This document shows, one piece after another, positions 1-6,669 of a stretch of 21,687 nucleotides of DNA (position 1 is its first letter; each line of letters starts with the position of its first letter). Source of the stretch: Halanaerobium sp964649895 (GTDB lineage: Bacteria > Bacillota > Halanaerobiia > Halanaerobiales > Halanaerobiaceae); NCBI GenBank assembly GCA_964649895.1, contig CAZYRX010000033.1, forward strand, positions 1 through 21,687, in the 5' to 3' direction. Both the position numbers and the translations under genes were made by a program. The notes beneath the pieces were generated by a model, which ran no database searches, was not told the DNA's origin, and saw only the letters and a program-made list of their open reading frames with translations.

Positions 1-85
1 CTTCAAAAGAATTCTTCAATATTTTAGCAAGTGTAGTTTTTCCCGAAGCAGTTCCACCTGCAATTCCGATTAATAATGACTGCAT
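1..85 (-). CDS. udk: Uridine kinase, N-terminal fragment (runs off window)
   Basis: Only the first 28 codons are present, reading leftward from ATG at 85-83. The translation begins MQSLLIGIAGGTASGKTTLA. The GxxGGTASGKTT P-loop at residues 7-17 is the typical opening of uridine kinases, which phosphorylate uridine and cytidine in pyrimidine salvage. A ribosome binding site AAGGAG lies about 8 bases upstream of the start. The gene follows the DUF3343 gene after only 14 bases, so it is probably the distal gene of the same transcript, although no selenium role is implied. With so little sequence, another P-loop kinase such as phosphoribulokinase-like or pantothenate-kinase-like proteins cannot be fully excluded. 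Confidence 0.8.
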   Translation of the reverse strand, partial: MQSLLIGIAGGTASGKTTLAKILKNSFE

Positions 86-99
86 ATTATTAACTCCTT

Positions 100-363
100 T
101 TATAATTTAATATACTTTTTGGTGTCATTTTCCATTTTTATTTTATATAATGCAGAGTAATCTATATTATTTTCTTTAAATAACCTTTTAAGATCATCAA
201 TATTACCATCAACTCTGATTCCTGAACCACAGTCTGCAGTTATCACAGATGGAATAGAAATAACTCTATAATTAATTGTTGTCCTTTTTAAAATATTCTC
301 TGTTTTGATCGAATGATATGTTGCTTTAAATGTAATTAAATAACTATTTTTGTTTTCTACCAA
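100..363 (-). CDS. DUF3343 family putative Se/S carrier-like protein
   Basis: An 87-residue protein that starts at TTG 363-361 behind AAGGAG (10 bases upstream). The start overlaps the last seven bases of selD, which suggests translational coupling. The PSVITADCGSGIRV stretch near residues 38-51, with a single conserved-looking cysteine (Cys45), is characteristic of DUF3343. That small family is often described as putative selenium/sulfur carriers and often sits beside selD and yedF. The fold is presumably a small alpha/beta domain; no signal peptide or membrane segment is visible. The single Cys next to Gly-Ser-Gly would be the candidate persulfide or selenide carrier residue. The carrier role is inferred from family name and context, not proven by the sequence. 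Confidence 0.82.
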   Translation of the reverse strand: MVENKNSYLITFKATYHSIKTENILKRTTINYRVISIPSVITADCGSGIRVDGNIDDLKRLFKENNIDYSALYKIKMENDTKKYIKL

Positions 364-1421
364 TTTAATTTAACTCCTTGCTTTCCTTTATTTATTCTTC
401 CTATTACTGCTGCCTCAATACCTTCACCATATAAATCAATTAAAAGATCAGATACATCCTCTTCTGCAGCAGAAATAAGAAGTCCCCCTGAAGTTTGAGG
501 ATCAAAAAATATTTCAAATTTTAATTGATTTCTTTTACCATTATCTATTATTTTTTCATCAAATGTTTTTAGATTTTTATAAGCACCAGCAGGAAGCAAA
601 CCCATATCAGCATATTCAACAGCTTTATCAATTATAGGAACTTCTGCTGTATCAATCTCTACTTCCATATGACTTCCCTCAGCAAGCTCAACTAAATGTC
701 CCAAAAGACCAAAACCTGTAATATCTGTACAGGCATTAATTTGATATTTAGAAAAATGTTTAACAGCATTATTATTCAGCTGAGTCATCAATTCTACTGC
801 TGGATTTGAAAGATCACTGCTTTCAAATCCTGCTTTTATTGCAGAGACCATTATACCAATTCCTATTTCTTTTGTTAAAATTAATAAATCTCCATCTTTA
901 GCACCACTATTTGTCAAAAGATTATTTGCACTTACTAAGCCCGAAACAGCTAATCCATATTTAGGTTCATCATCTTCGACCGTATGACCTCCAACCAGAC
1001 TTGCCCCTGATTCTCTAGCTTTATCTGCTCCTCCCTGAAGAATTGTAGATAATATTTTATTATCCAAACAGTTAGGAAAACCAACAATATTAAGAGCTAG
1101 TATAGGTTCACCACCCATTGCATAAATATCACTTAAAGCATTTGTAGCAGCAATTTGTCCAAATAGATAAGGATCATCTACTACAGGTGTGAAAAAATCT
1201 ACGGTCTGTATTAAATAATTTTCATTATTTAATTTATAAACTGCTGCATCATCTCCATTTTCTAAACCAACAATTAATTTATTTTTATCAACAGGAAAAT
1301 CAACTCGACGCAGAACCTGCGCCAGGGCATCAGGGCCCATCTTAGCTGCTCAACCTGAAGTTTTGCTGTAATCAGTTAATTTTATTTCATTTAATTTCCC
1401 TTGGGAATCTATATCAGCCAC
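357..1421 (-). CDS. selD: Selenide, water dikinase SelD, selenocysteine-containing (UGA at codon 24)
   Basis: SelD makes selenophosphate from selenide and ATP. An ordinary ORF scan starts at ATG 1340, but reading continues in frame upstream through a TGA at 1352-1350 to GTG 1421, behind GAGGTG. The added N-terminus is MADIDSQGKLNEIKLTDYSK followed by TSG-U-AAK. The UGA stands exactly where SelD has its catalytic Cys/Sec, four residues... before the MGPD motif, and Lys27 is the expected catalytic lysine. This gives a 354-residue protein of normal family length. Other family motifs are GDDAAV (about residues 56-61), GGHTVEDDEPKYG, DITGFGLLGH and the C-terminal DPQTSGG. A SECIS-like hairpin follows the UGA. 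The gene lies between yedF and the DUF3343 gene, and its stop overlaps the latter's start. A Sec-form SelD implies the host also encodes selA, selB and tRNA-Sec, which are not in this window. Confidence 0.95.
1307..1352 (-). promoter_or_regulatory. Candidate bacterial SECIS element with its UGA codon
   Basis: The UGA is at 1352-1350. After 26 bases the mRNA can form GGCGCAG-GUU-CUGCGUC (1323-1307), seven pairs including one G-U, with a G-U at the apical loop. This closely resembles the GCAGGUCUGC apex of the E. coli fdhF SECIS that binds SelB. Position, loop and an exact hairpin inside a coding region all fit a selenocysteine insertion signal. The distance is on the long side, so part of the intervening sequence probably extends the stem. 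Confidence 0.75.
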
Positions 1422-1481
1422 TTTACCACCTCAATATAAAATTTAAAAAGTTTTAAATTAAATTGTTCTTTAATTGCAGTA

Positions 1482-2054
1482 TTAAATTGTTACAAAATTT
1501 CCTGCATTTAAACTATCAACAATTTCATACATATTACTTATTTCGCCAACCTTTAATTCAGATTTTAAATCATAATAATCTAAACAAGTCCCACAGCTTA
1601 ATATCTCAACTTTGTTTTTTTCTAATTCTTTTATAACTTCTACAGTATCTTGATAAGATGAAGTTAATTTAACACCAGAATTTAGAAAAATAACTTTTTC
1701 TGGAAGAGGATCAATTTCAAGTAGTGTATTCAAAAATCCTTTAATTAATATTCTTCCTAACTCAGGTGAACCCTCTCCTAAATATTCACTGTCAATTAAA
1801 TATGTTTTAGCATCATTATTGCCATCTAGACTTGAAGGTTGTGCTTTTTTCTTTTTTATATTTATTTTAAAAAGTTTATCATTTTCTTCTAAAATAGAAA
1901 CTTTACAGTTTAATTTCTTTGCCAGTTTAGCAACGTTTTTCGAAGCTGCTTCATTATCAACAATGGTTAATACTTCATCATTCTCTTCTAGGGCTTTTTT
2001 GGTTAAAACTACAGGTTTGGGACATGATAATCCTTTTGCATCAATCTCTTTCAA
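1482..2054 (-). CDS. yedF: Sulfurtransferase-like selenium metabolism protein YedF
   Basis: A 190-residue two-domain protein. Residues 1-70 are a TusA/SirA domain with the usual LSCPKPV motif (active-site Cys10). Residues about 83-190 resemble a DsrE-type domain with a CGTC pair in LSCGTCLDYYDL. This N-TusA/C-DsrE arrangement is that of the selenium-associated YedF family, which is repeatedly found next to selD. The start is TTG 2054-2052, placed seven bases after GGAGG; no better ATG exists nearby. It follows the patatin gene by 22 bases and precedes selD by 60 bases. The likely role is carrying selenium or sulfur as per-selenide/persulfide to SelD. That is family-level knowledge plus context, and no biochemical function is settled. 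Confidence 0.88.
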   Translation of the reverse strand: MKEIDAKGLSCPKPVVLTKKALEENDEVLTIVDNEAASKNVAKLAKKLNCKVSILEENDKLFKINIKKKKAQPSSLDGNNDAKTYLIDSEYLGEGSPELGRILIKGFLNTLLEIDPLPEKVIFLNSGVKLTSSYQDTVEVIKELEKNKVEILSCGTCLDYYDLKSELKVGEISNMYEIVDSLNAGNFVTI

Positions 2055-2076
2055 AATAAAACCTCCCTTAATAAAT

Positions 2077-3279
2077 TTAATTTTTTACAAATAATTCTTC
2101 AGCGATTTCAATTATTATATCTTCTTTAAACTGCTTTGGCAGAAGACTACTCGTCTGAAAAAAATTAGGTAGTTTTGTTCTTAAAGATTTATTTTTTTTA
2201 TTATAATCTATTTTAACTTTTTTGTGAAGTTCATCAAAAGAATAAATTTTAAATCTATTAATTTCTCTTTCTGCAGCTATTTTTTCCAATAAATAAACAA
2301 GTATTTCCCCATAAGAACAATTCTTATTTATATCTATCAGATTTGTAAGTCTAGGTATAATTTTTTCAAAAAAAGATCGATAAGGATCTTTGTAATTCAT
2401 AGAAAACTTATCCAAAATAGAAATAATTATTTCTTTATCTATACCTAATAAGAATTTGATAAAAAATTTATTATTGCCAGGATCAGTTATATAGTACTTA
2501 CTTCCAAGTAAGTTTTTAAAATATCGCATCGTATCATAATAACCCATTTTAATATTTTTGCGAGCATTTTTTTGATCAAAATTGAGCATTTTCCCGAGTT
2601 CTTCGGACGGATTAATATAAATAACTTCTGCATCATTAGTTTTTCTTTTTTCAATTTCACCTAATCCATAAGTCCTTACAGCAATCAATTTTTTATACCC
2701 TTTGTTTATAAGTGTTTTAAGAGGTAAATTATCATAAAAACCTCCATCAACCAATATTTTCCCATCTATTCTCTGCATTTTAAATGCAGGAAGATAAGCA
2801 CTTGCAAGAATATAATCAACAACTTTTCCTTGAGGTATATCTTCTAAAAATAGTTCTAGAGGCTTTAAATCACTTATTGATAAAGTAACCAGAGCAAATT
2901 TTATATTTGACTTTCTTAACAATTCCTCATCAATAGTATCTTTTAATATATTTTTAAGATAAGAGTTATCAAGACCTCTGTTTTGTAGGACTTCTTTAGC
3001 TTTATCCAAAAAATAATTAAGATTATCTTGATTAATAGTCAAATTTAATAACTGATTAAGATACTGATCATCAATATCTAGAACTTGAGAAGAAGAAATA
3101 TTGTACCAGTAATCATATGCAGTATCAAGCTTATCTTGAACAAACATTGCACCATTCATAGCTCCAATAGAAGTACCTGCTACTGCTGAAATATCTAATT
3201 TTAATTCCTTTATAGCTTTTAAAGCTCCAATGTGATAGGCTCCTTTTGCTCCTCCACCTTCGAGCACTAAACCATACAA
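2077..3279 (-). CDS. Patatin-like phospholipase family protein
   Basis: A 400-residue protein with an N-terminal patatin domain. The oxyanion loop GGGAKGAYHIG is at residues 8-18, the nucleophile elbow GTSIG has Ser37, and the catalytic DGG has Asp178. These form the Ser-Asp dyad of bacterial patatin-like lipid acyl hydrolases (RssA-like). The remaining ~200 residues are rich in Lys and Ile, with no clear second domain recognised. No signal peptide is seen, so it is probably cytoplasmic or a peripheral membrane protein. The start is TTG 3279-3277 behind GAGGAGG. It sits 22 bases before yedF, within the selenium cluster. Whether it has any part in selenium use or is just a passenger cannot be told from sequence. 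Confidence 0.88.
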   Translation of the reverse strand: MYGLVLEGGGAKGAYHIGALKAIKELKLDISAVAGTSIGAMNGAMFVQDKLDTAYDYWYNISSSQVLDIDDQYLNQLLNLTINQDNLNYFLDKAKEVLQNRGLDNSYLKNILKDTIDEELLRKSNIKFALVTLSISDLKPLELFLEDIPQGKVVDYILASAYLPAFKMQRIDGKILVDGGFYDNLPLKTLINKGYKKLIAVRTYGLGEIEKRKTNDAEVIYINPSEELGKMLNFDQKNARKNIKMGYYDTMRYFKNLLGSKYYITDPGNNKFFIKFLLGIDKEIIISILDKFSMNYKDPYRSFFEKIIPRLTNLIDINKNCSYGEILVYLLEKIAAEREINRFKIYSFDELHKKVKIDYNKKNKSLRTKLPNFFQTSSLLPKQFKEDIIIEIAEELFVKN

Positions 3280-3319
3280 TTTTCTGCCTCCTCACCCTAT
3301 ATAAGAACATGATAAAATA

Positions 3320-3348
3320 ATTATATCACAATTGATATTTATTATAAA
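3320..3348 (-). promoter_or_regulatory. Possible promoter upstream of the patatin-yedF-selD genes
   Basis: A perfect -10 TATAAT (3325-3320) lies 17 bases from a weak -35 TTTATA (3348-3343), about 40 bases before the patatin start. The region is so AT-rich that chance matches are expected. No terminator was seen after the cysteine desulfurase gene, so the genes may instead be read from further upstream. Confidence 0.3.
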
Positions 3349-3384
3349 CATGATTAGAAAATTTTATGTTTTTGAATAAATACT

Positions 3385-4533
3385 TTACAATTTATTCTCC
3401 ACAATCTTATTGACTGCATCAATTAATTGAACTATCTCTTCTAGTGTATTAAAATATGAGATACTAACTCTCAACATTCCTTGATTAATAGTACCCATAC
3501 TTTTATGCAAAAGTGGAGCACAGTGAAGTCCACTCCTAAGCTGTATTTCGTATTCATTTTCAAGCTCAAATGCAATCTCATTTGCACCAAAATCAGCAAT
3601 ATTAAATGATAATACAGCTGTTCTATCATTAAGTCCTTTTTTTCCATAAATTTTAACAGCAGATAAAGAGTCTAAAGCTTCTATTAAACGAGCCAATAGT
3701 TTTATTTCTTTTCGGTGAATTTCTTCCATTCCAATTTTGTTTATAAAATCAATCCCTGTTCCTAAACCTATTATTCCAGGTGAATTTGGTGTGCCAGCTT
3801 CAAATTTATCTGGCATTACAGAAGGTTGAATTTTTGAAAGGGAATTTGAGCCAGTCCCACCTTCTTTATAAGTAGATATGCTATCAGGATTATTTATATA
3901 AAGAGCTCCTATTCCTGGAGGTCCATATAAAGACTTATGTCCTGGTACTACTAAAAAATCAATACCCCATTCTTCTGCTTTAATTGGAATAACTCCTGCA
4001 CTCTGAGCAGCATCAACCAAATAATACACACCTGATTTCTTTGCTATTTCAGCAATTTTTTTTATATCAAGTACAGTTCCGATAACATTAGAAGCATGTG
4101 TAGTAATAATTAAATTAGTATTACTTTTTATAGAATTTTCTAATTCTTTTAAATTTATTTCTCCTTTTTTATTTACATCTAAATATGTAACTTCTATATT
4201 TATTTCTTTTTTCAGCTTTTCTAACGGTCTTATTACTGCATTGTGTTCAAGCACAGTTGTAATAACATGATCATTTTCTTTTAAAAGACCCTTGATTACA
4301 GTATTTAAAGATTCAGTTGAACCACTATTGAATACTAGACGAGATGAATCTGAAATCCCAAAGAAATTTGCTATCTTTTCTCTTGTTTCAAATATCTTAT
4401 GTGCAGCACTCATATTTGCTGCCGATTGTGAACGGCCAGGATTCACTCCCATATTACGAAAAAAATTGTCCATTTCATTATAAACAGATTCAGGTTTCGG
4501 CCAAGTTGTTGCAGCATTATTTAAATATATCAA
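3385..4533 (-). CDS. Cysteine desulfurase family protein (class V aminotransferase fold, selenium-cluster type)
   Basis: A 382-residue PLP enzyme of the NifS/SufS superfamily. It opens with YLNNAATTWPKP. EHN with His98 stacks on PLP, VDAAQ contains Asp174, PGHKS contains the PLP lysine Lys200, and GLHCAP contains the catalytic Cys338. Such enzymes release S or Se from cysteine or selenocysteine as a persulfide/selenopersulfide on that Cys. Members with the YLNNAATT opening that lie near selD and yedF form a distinct subfamily linked to selenium metabolism. The start is TTG 4533-4531 behind GGAGGGAG. It precedes the patatin gene by about 105 bases. The likely job is supplying selenium or sulfur to YedF/SelD. 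Substrate preference cannot be read from the sequence, so no symbol such as sufS or csd is assigned. Confidence 0.88.
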   Translation of the reverse strand: MIYLNNAATTWPKPESVYNEMDNFFRNMGVNPGRSQSAANMSAAHKIFETREKIANFFGISDSSRLVFNSGSTESLNTVIKGLLKENDHVITTVLEHNAVIRPLEKLKKEINIEVTYLDVNKKGEINLKELENSIKSNTNLIITTHASNVIGTVLDIKKIAEIAKKSGVYYLVDAAQSAGVIPIKAEEWGIDFLVVPGHKSLYGPPGIGALYINNPDSISTYKEGGTGSNSLSKIQPSVMPDKFEAGTPNSPGIIGLGTGIDFINKIGMEEIHRKEIKLLARLIEALDSLSAVKIYGKKGLNDRTAVLSFNIADFGANEIAFELENEYEIQLRSGLHCAPLLHKSMGTINQGMLRVSISYFNTLEEIVQLIDAVNKIVENKL

Positions 4534-4651
4534 TTTTCTCCCTCCAATCTTTATATTCTTATCTATCTATCTATTTCTATCTAAGATAATAAAATTCCTT
4601 TAATTGCTTAAATATTTCTATATTCATTTTATTATTTACCTTTTATCTTAA

Positions 4652-4680
4652 ATTATAATACCCAAATCAGTTATTATTAA
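4652..4680 (-). promoter_or_regulatory. Possible promoter for the cysteine desulfurase/selenium cluster
   Basis: A perfect -10 TATAAT (4657-4652) stands 17 bases after TTAATA (4680-4675). It is placed immediately downstream of the argF-unit terminator and about 120 bases before the cysteine desulfurase start. Location just after a terminator is a point in favour; the -35 match is only 4 of 6. Confidence 0.4.
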
Positions 4681-4722
4681 AAGAAGCTCTATTTTAATTT
4701 CAAAATTAAAATAGAGCTTCTT
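4681..4722 (-). terminator. Perfect 20-bp inverted repeat, terminator of the argF-GNAT unit
   Basis: The arms at 4681-4700 and 4703-4722 are exact reverse complements with only two bases between them. The hairpin sits 12 bases after the GNAT stop codon. On the minus strand it is followed by TTAATAATAAC, and the arm itself ends CTTCTT, giving a short U-rich tail. It is unusually long and perfect for an intrinsic terminator, but position and strand fit that role. Confidence 0.8.
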
Positions 4723-4733
4723 GAATATATTGA

Positions 4734-5231
4734 TTATTTTATTTTTTTTACCCATAATCCTCTTTCATAACCCTTTTTATGATCAGTTTCTAAACAATTA
4801 AAACCTAAACCTTTATAAAAACTAACCAATTTTGCATTTTCCAGTGATGAATACAATTGAACATAACATGCTCCTATTTGTGTAAGTTTTTCAACAGCTC
4901 TTTCGAATAGCATACTCCCCAGACCATGATCCTGATAATCAGGTGCAACTGCAAAACGCTTTAGAAGAAACCTTTTATCTGAAACTTCTTCTAAACGAAG
5001 TGATGCTATTACTATATTATTATCTAGAAGAACCATTACAATATTATTTTCTAAATCATCATAAATATCACTTAAATCCTCTTTTAAAGCCGAATTAACT
5101 ACTTTTTCTTCTTTATCCTGAGATTTAACATAATCTGCAAAAGCATCCTGCATTAATTTGTGTATTTCTTCGGCATCCTGTTTTAAACCTTGGCGGCATG
5201 TATATTTTAATTGTGAATGAAAAACAGCCAT
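4734..5231 (-). CDS. GNAT family N-acetyltransferase
   Basis: A 165-residue protein with a single GNAT domain. The acetyl-CoA pyrophosphate-binding motif A is QDHGLG at residues 100-105 (Q/R-x-x-G-x-G/A) after the usual beta strand RFAVAP. A typical FYKGLGF C-terminal motif lies near residues 138-144. The start is ATG 5231 behind GGAGTG. It begins 11 bases after argF, and both lie under one arginine T-box and before one terminator, so it belongs to the arginine unit. The substrate is unknown. Co-regulation makes a role in arginine/ornithine acetylation (for example N-acetylglutamate synthesis) a hypothesis, but I do not recognise ArgA-type sequence, and an unrelated small-molecule or protein acetyltransferase is equally possible. 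Confidence 0.85.
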   Translation of the reverse strand: MAVFHSQLKYTCRQGLKQDAEEIHKLMQDAFADYVKSQDKEEKVVNSALKEDLSDIYDDLENNIVMVLLDNNIVIASLRLEEVSDKRFLLKRFAVAPDYQDHGLGSMLFERAVEKLTQIGACYVQLYSSLENAKLVSFYKGLGFNCLETDHKKGYERGLWVKKIK

Positions 5232-5242
5232 TTAAATCACTC

Positions 5243-6232
5243 CTATAAAGTTGCTGTCATAACAGCTTTGATGGTATGCATTCTATTTTCAGCCTGATCA
5301 AAAACTTTTGAATATTTACTTTCAAAAACTTCGTCAGTAACTTCCATCTCTTTTAGCCCATATTCTTTGAATATTTTTTCTCCATTTTCTGTTTCTGTAT
5401 TATGATAAGCCGGTAAACAGTGCAGAAAAATAACATCAGGATTCTCTGTGTTTTTTATCATTTCCATATTCACCTGATAAGGTGTCAGCAGTTCAATTCT
5501 CTCTGAAAAATGTTCTTCTTCACCCATAGAGACCCATACATCAGTATAAATTGCATCTGCTCCTTTAACACCCTTAACTGGATCTGCAGTTAAGGTGATC
5601 TCAGCACCTGATTTTTCTGCTAGTATTTTGCATTCTTCAACTAGCTTTTTTTCTGGCCAAAGATTTTCTGGAGCCACAATAGTATAATTTACTCCCATAA
5701 TAGCAGATCCAACCATTAACGAATTAGCCATATTATTACGCCCATCACCTGTATAAACAAGTTTTGTTTCTTCCAACTTACCAAAGTTCTCTTTAAGAGT
5801 AAGAAAATCTGCAAGAATTTGTGTAGGATGATAAAGATCAGTTAAACCATTCCAGACAGGAACACCTGCATATTCACCTAAAATTTCTACTGTTTTGTGT
5901 GCATAACCTCTAAATTCAATTCCATCAAACATTCTTCCCAGTACTCTAGCAGTATCTGCAACTGTCTCTTTTTTCCCAAGCTGTATATCATTTTTGCCAA
6001 GATATTCAGGCATAGCACCTTCGTCTTTAGCAGCAACTGCAAAGGCACATCTGGTTCTTGTAGAAGGTTTTTCAAATATCAAAGCAATATTTTTGCCTTC
6101 TAAAGTGTTTCCTTTTATACCTGCTCTCTTTTTTGACTTAAGATCTGAAGCCAATGTTAATAAATAATCAATTTCTTCTTTAGTATAATCTTTTAAAGTC
6201 AATAAATTTCTTCCTTTTAAATTAAAAGCCAT
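5243..6232 (-). CDS. argF: Ornithine carbamoyltransferase
   Basis: Transfers the carbamoyl group of carbamoyl phosphate to ornithine to give citrulline, in the cytoplasm, as a trimer in this family. At 329 residues it is full length. The carbamoyl-phosphate loop STRTR is at residues 57-61 and HPTQ at 135-138. The ornithine-binding signature DVWVSMGEE is at 231-239, and HCLPA at 271-275 holds the catalytic Cys. The SMG motif favours ornithine over aspartate or putrescine. The start is ATG 6232 behind AAGGAGGAG. The gene stands alone with a GNAT gene; there is no arcA or arcC beside it. The arginine-type T-box in front supports the biosynthetic (ArgF) rather than the catabolic (ArcB) role. Confidence 0.95.
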   Translation of the reverse strand: MAFNLKGRNLLTLKDYTKEEIDYLLTLASDLKSKKRAGIKGNTLEGKNIALIFEKPSTRTRCAFAVAAKDEGAMPEYLGKNDIQLGKKETVADTARVLGRMFDGIEFRGYAHKTVEILGEYAGVPVWNGLTDLYHPTQILADFLTLKENFGKLEETKLVYTGDGRNNMANSLMVGSAIMGVNYTIVAPENLWPEKKLVEECKILAEKSGAEITLTADPVKGVKGADAIYTDVWVSMGEEEHFSERIELLTPYQVNMEMIKNTENPDVIFLHCLPAYHNTETENGEKIFKEYGLKEMEVTDEVFESKYSKVFDQAENRMHTIKAVMTATL

Positions 6233-6344
6233 AATAATCTCCTCCTTAAATACTTGCGGCTTAAATATAAAATAACAAAAATTTATGCTAAACTGCTTTT
6301 AATATAATTTTTAAAAATATATTTATATACAGCAGCTTTAAACT

Positions 6345-6378
6345 AAAAAAACCTCGCTCTCTAATGTAAGAGACGAGG
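6345..6378 (-). terminator. Regulatory terminator of the T-box leader
   Basis: CCTCGTCTCT pairs with AGAGAGCGAGG around a TACATT loop and is followed by seven T residues (6351-6345). Its 5' arm lies just behind the T-box sequence, the usual position for the antiterminator/terminator switch, about 110 bases before the argF start. Confidence 0.92.
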
Positions 6379-6570
6379 AGTTTCCCGTGTTACCACTCTA
6401 GTTGTCAGTAAAACTGACCACTCAAAAGTTTAACGACACTCAACGTTTCTATCTACTTAATTTTCAATAGAAATCCTTATGGGTGCGCTTCAGTTTGATT
6501 TTAGGCCGAACTCACAGCTGCTTCGGCTTGCTTAACTAAAGATTCAAACTTACTCTCCCAATCAATGGAT
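6345..6570 (-). promoter_or_regulatory. T-box leader, apparent arginine specifier (CGC)
   Basis: All parts of a T-box are visible on the minus strand. Stem I begins ATCC (6570) and closes with GGAT. An asymmetric loop fits the kink-turn position. The specifier loop has AGTA on the 5' side and GAA on the 3' side. An AGTTTGA/TCAAACT helix and a distal GCCGAA/TTCGGC hairpin follow. After GAA the specifier reads G-CGC-A, so CGC (Arg) at 6487-6485 is followed by the usual purine. Stem III pairs TTTCTAT with ATAGAAA. The T-box AGAGTGGTAACACGGG is at 6399-6384; its TGGT would match a tRNA 3' end with discriminator A. An intrinsic terminator ends the leader. Uncharged tRNA-Arg would permit reading into argF and the GNAT gene. 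A GCG (Ala) reading of the specifier is possible but fits neither the purine rule nor the gene. Confidence 0.93.
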
Positions 6571-6590
6571 ATAAAATATTATTTTTTTTA

Positions 6591-6619
6591 ATTATATAGA
6601 TAGTTAAACTAAAAAGCAA
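6591..6619 (-). promoter_or_regulatory. Promoter of the argF T-box transcript
   Basis: TTGCTT (6619-6614) and a perfect TATAAT (6596-6591) are separated by exactly 17 bases. Transcription would begin about 15 bases before stem I of the T-box. Confidence 0.75.
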
Positions 6620-6669
6620 GTATATTTAAAAAGTAAAAATATTCTGAAAATAATTTATAGAATTTATTT

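Noticed and set aside
4558..4583. Short ATCT/TCTA tandem repeat upstream of the cysteine desulfurase gene
   Set aside because: Only about three exact units in an AT-rich stretch; too short to claim a phase-variable or regulatory repeat.
5887..6075. A 62-codon minus-strand frame within argF
   Set aside because: It overlaps argF in another frame on the same strand and shows no start signal or conserved feature.
6620..6669. Possible terminator after the MATE gene
   Set aside because: Only weak AAATAA/TTATTT pairing without GC content or a proper U-tract; not supportable.
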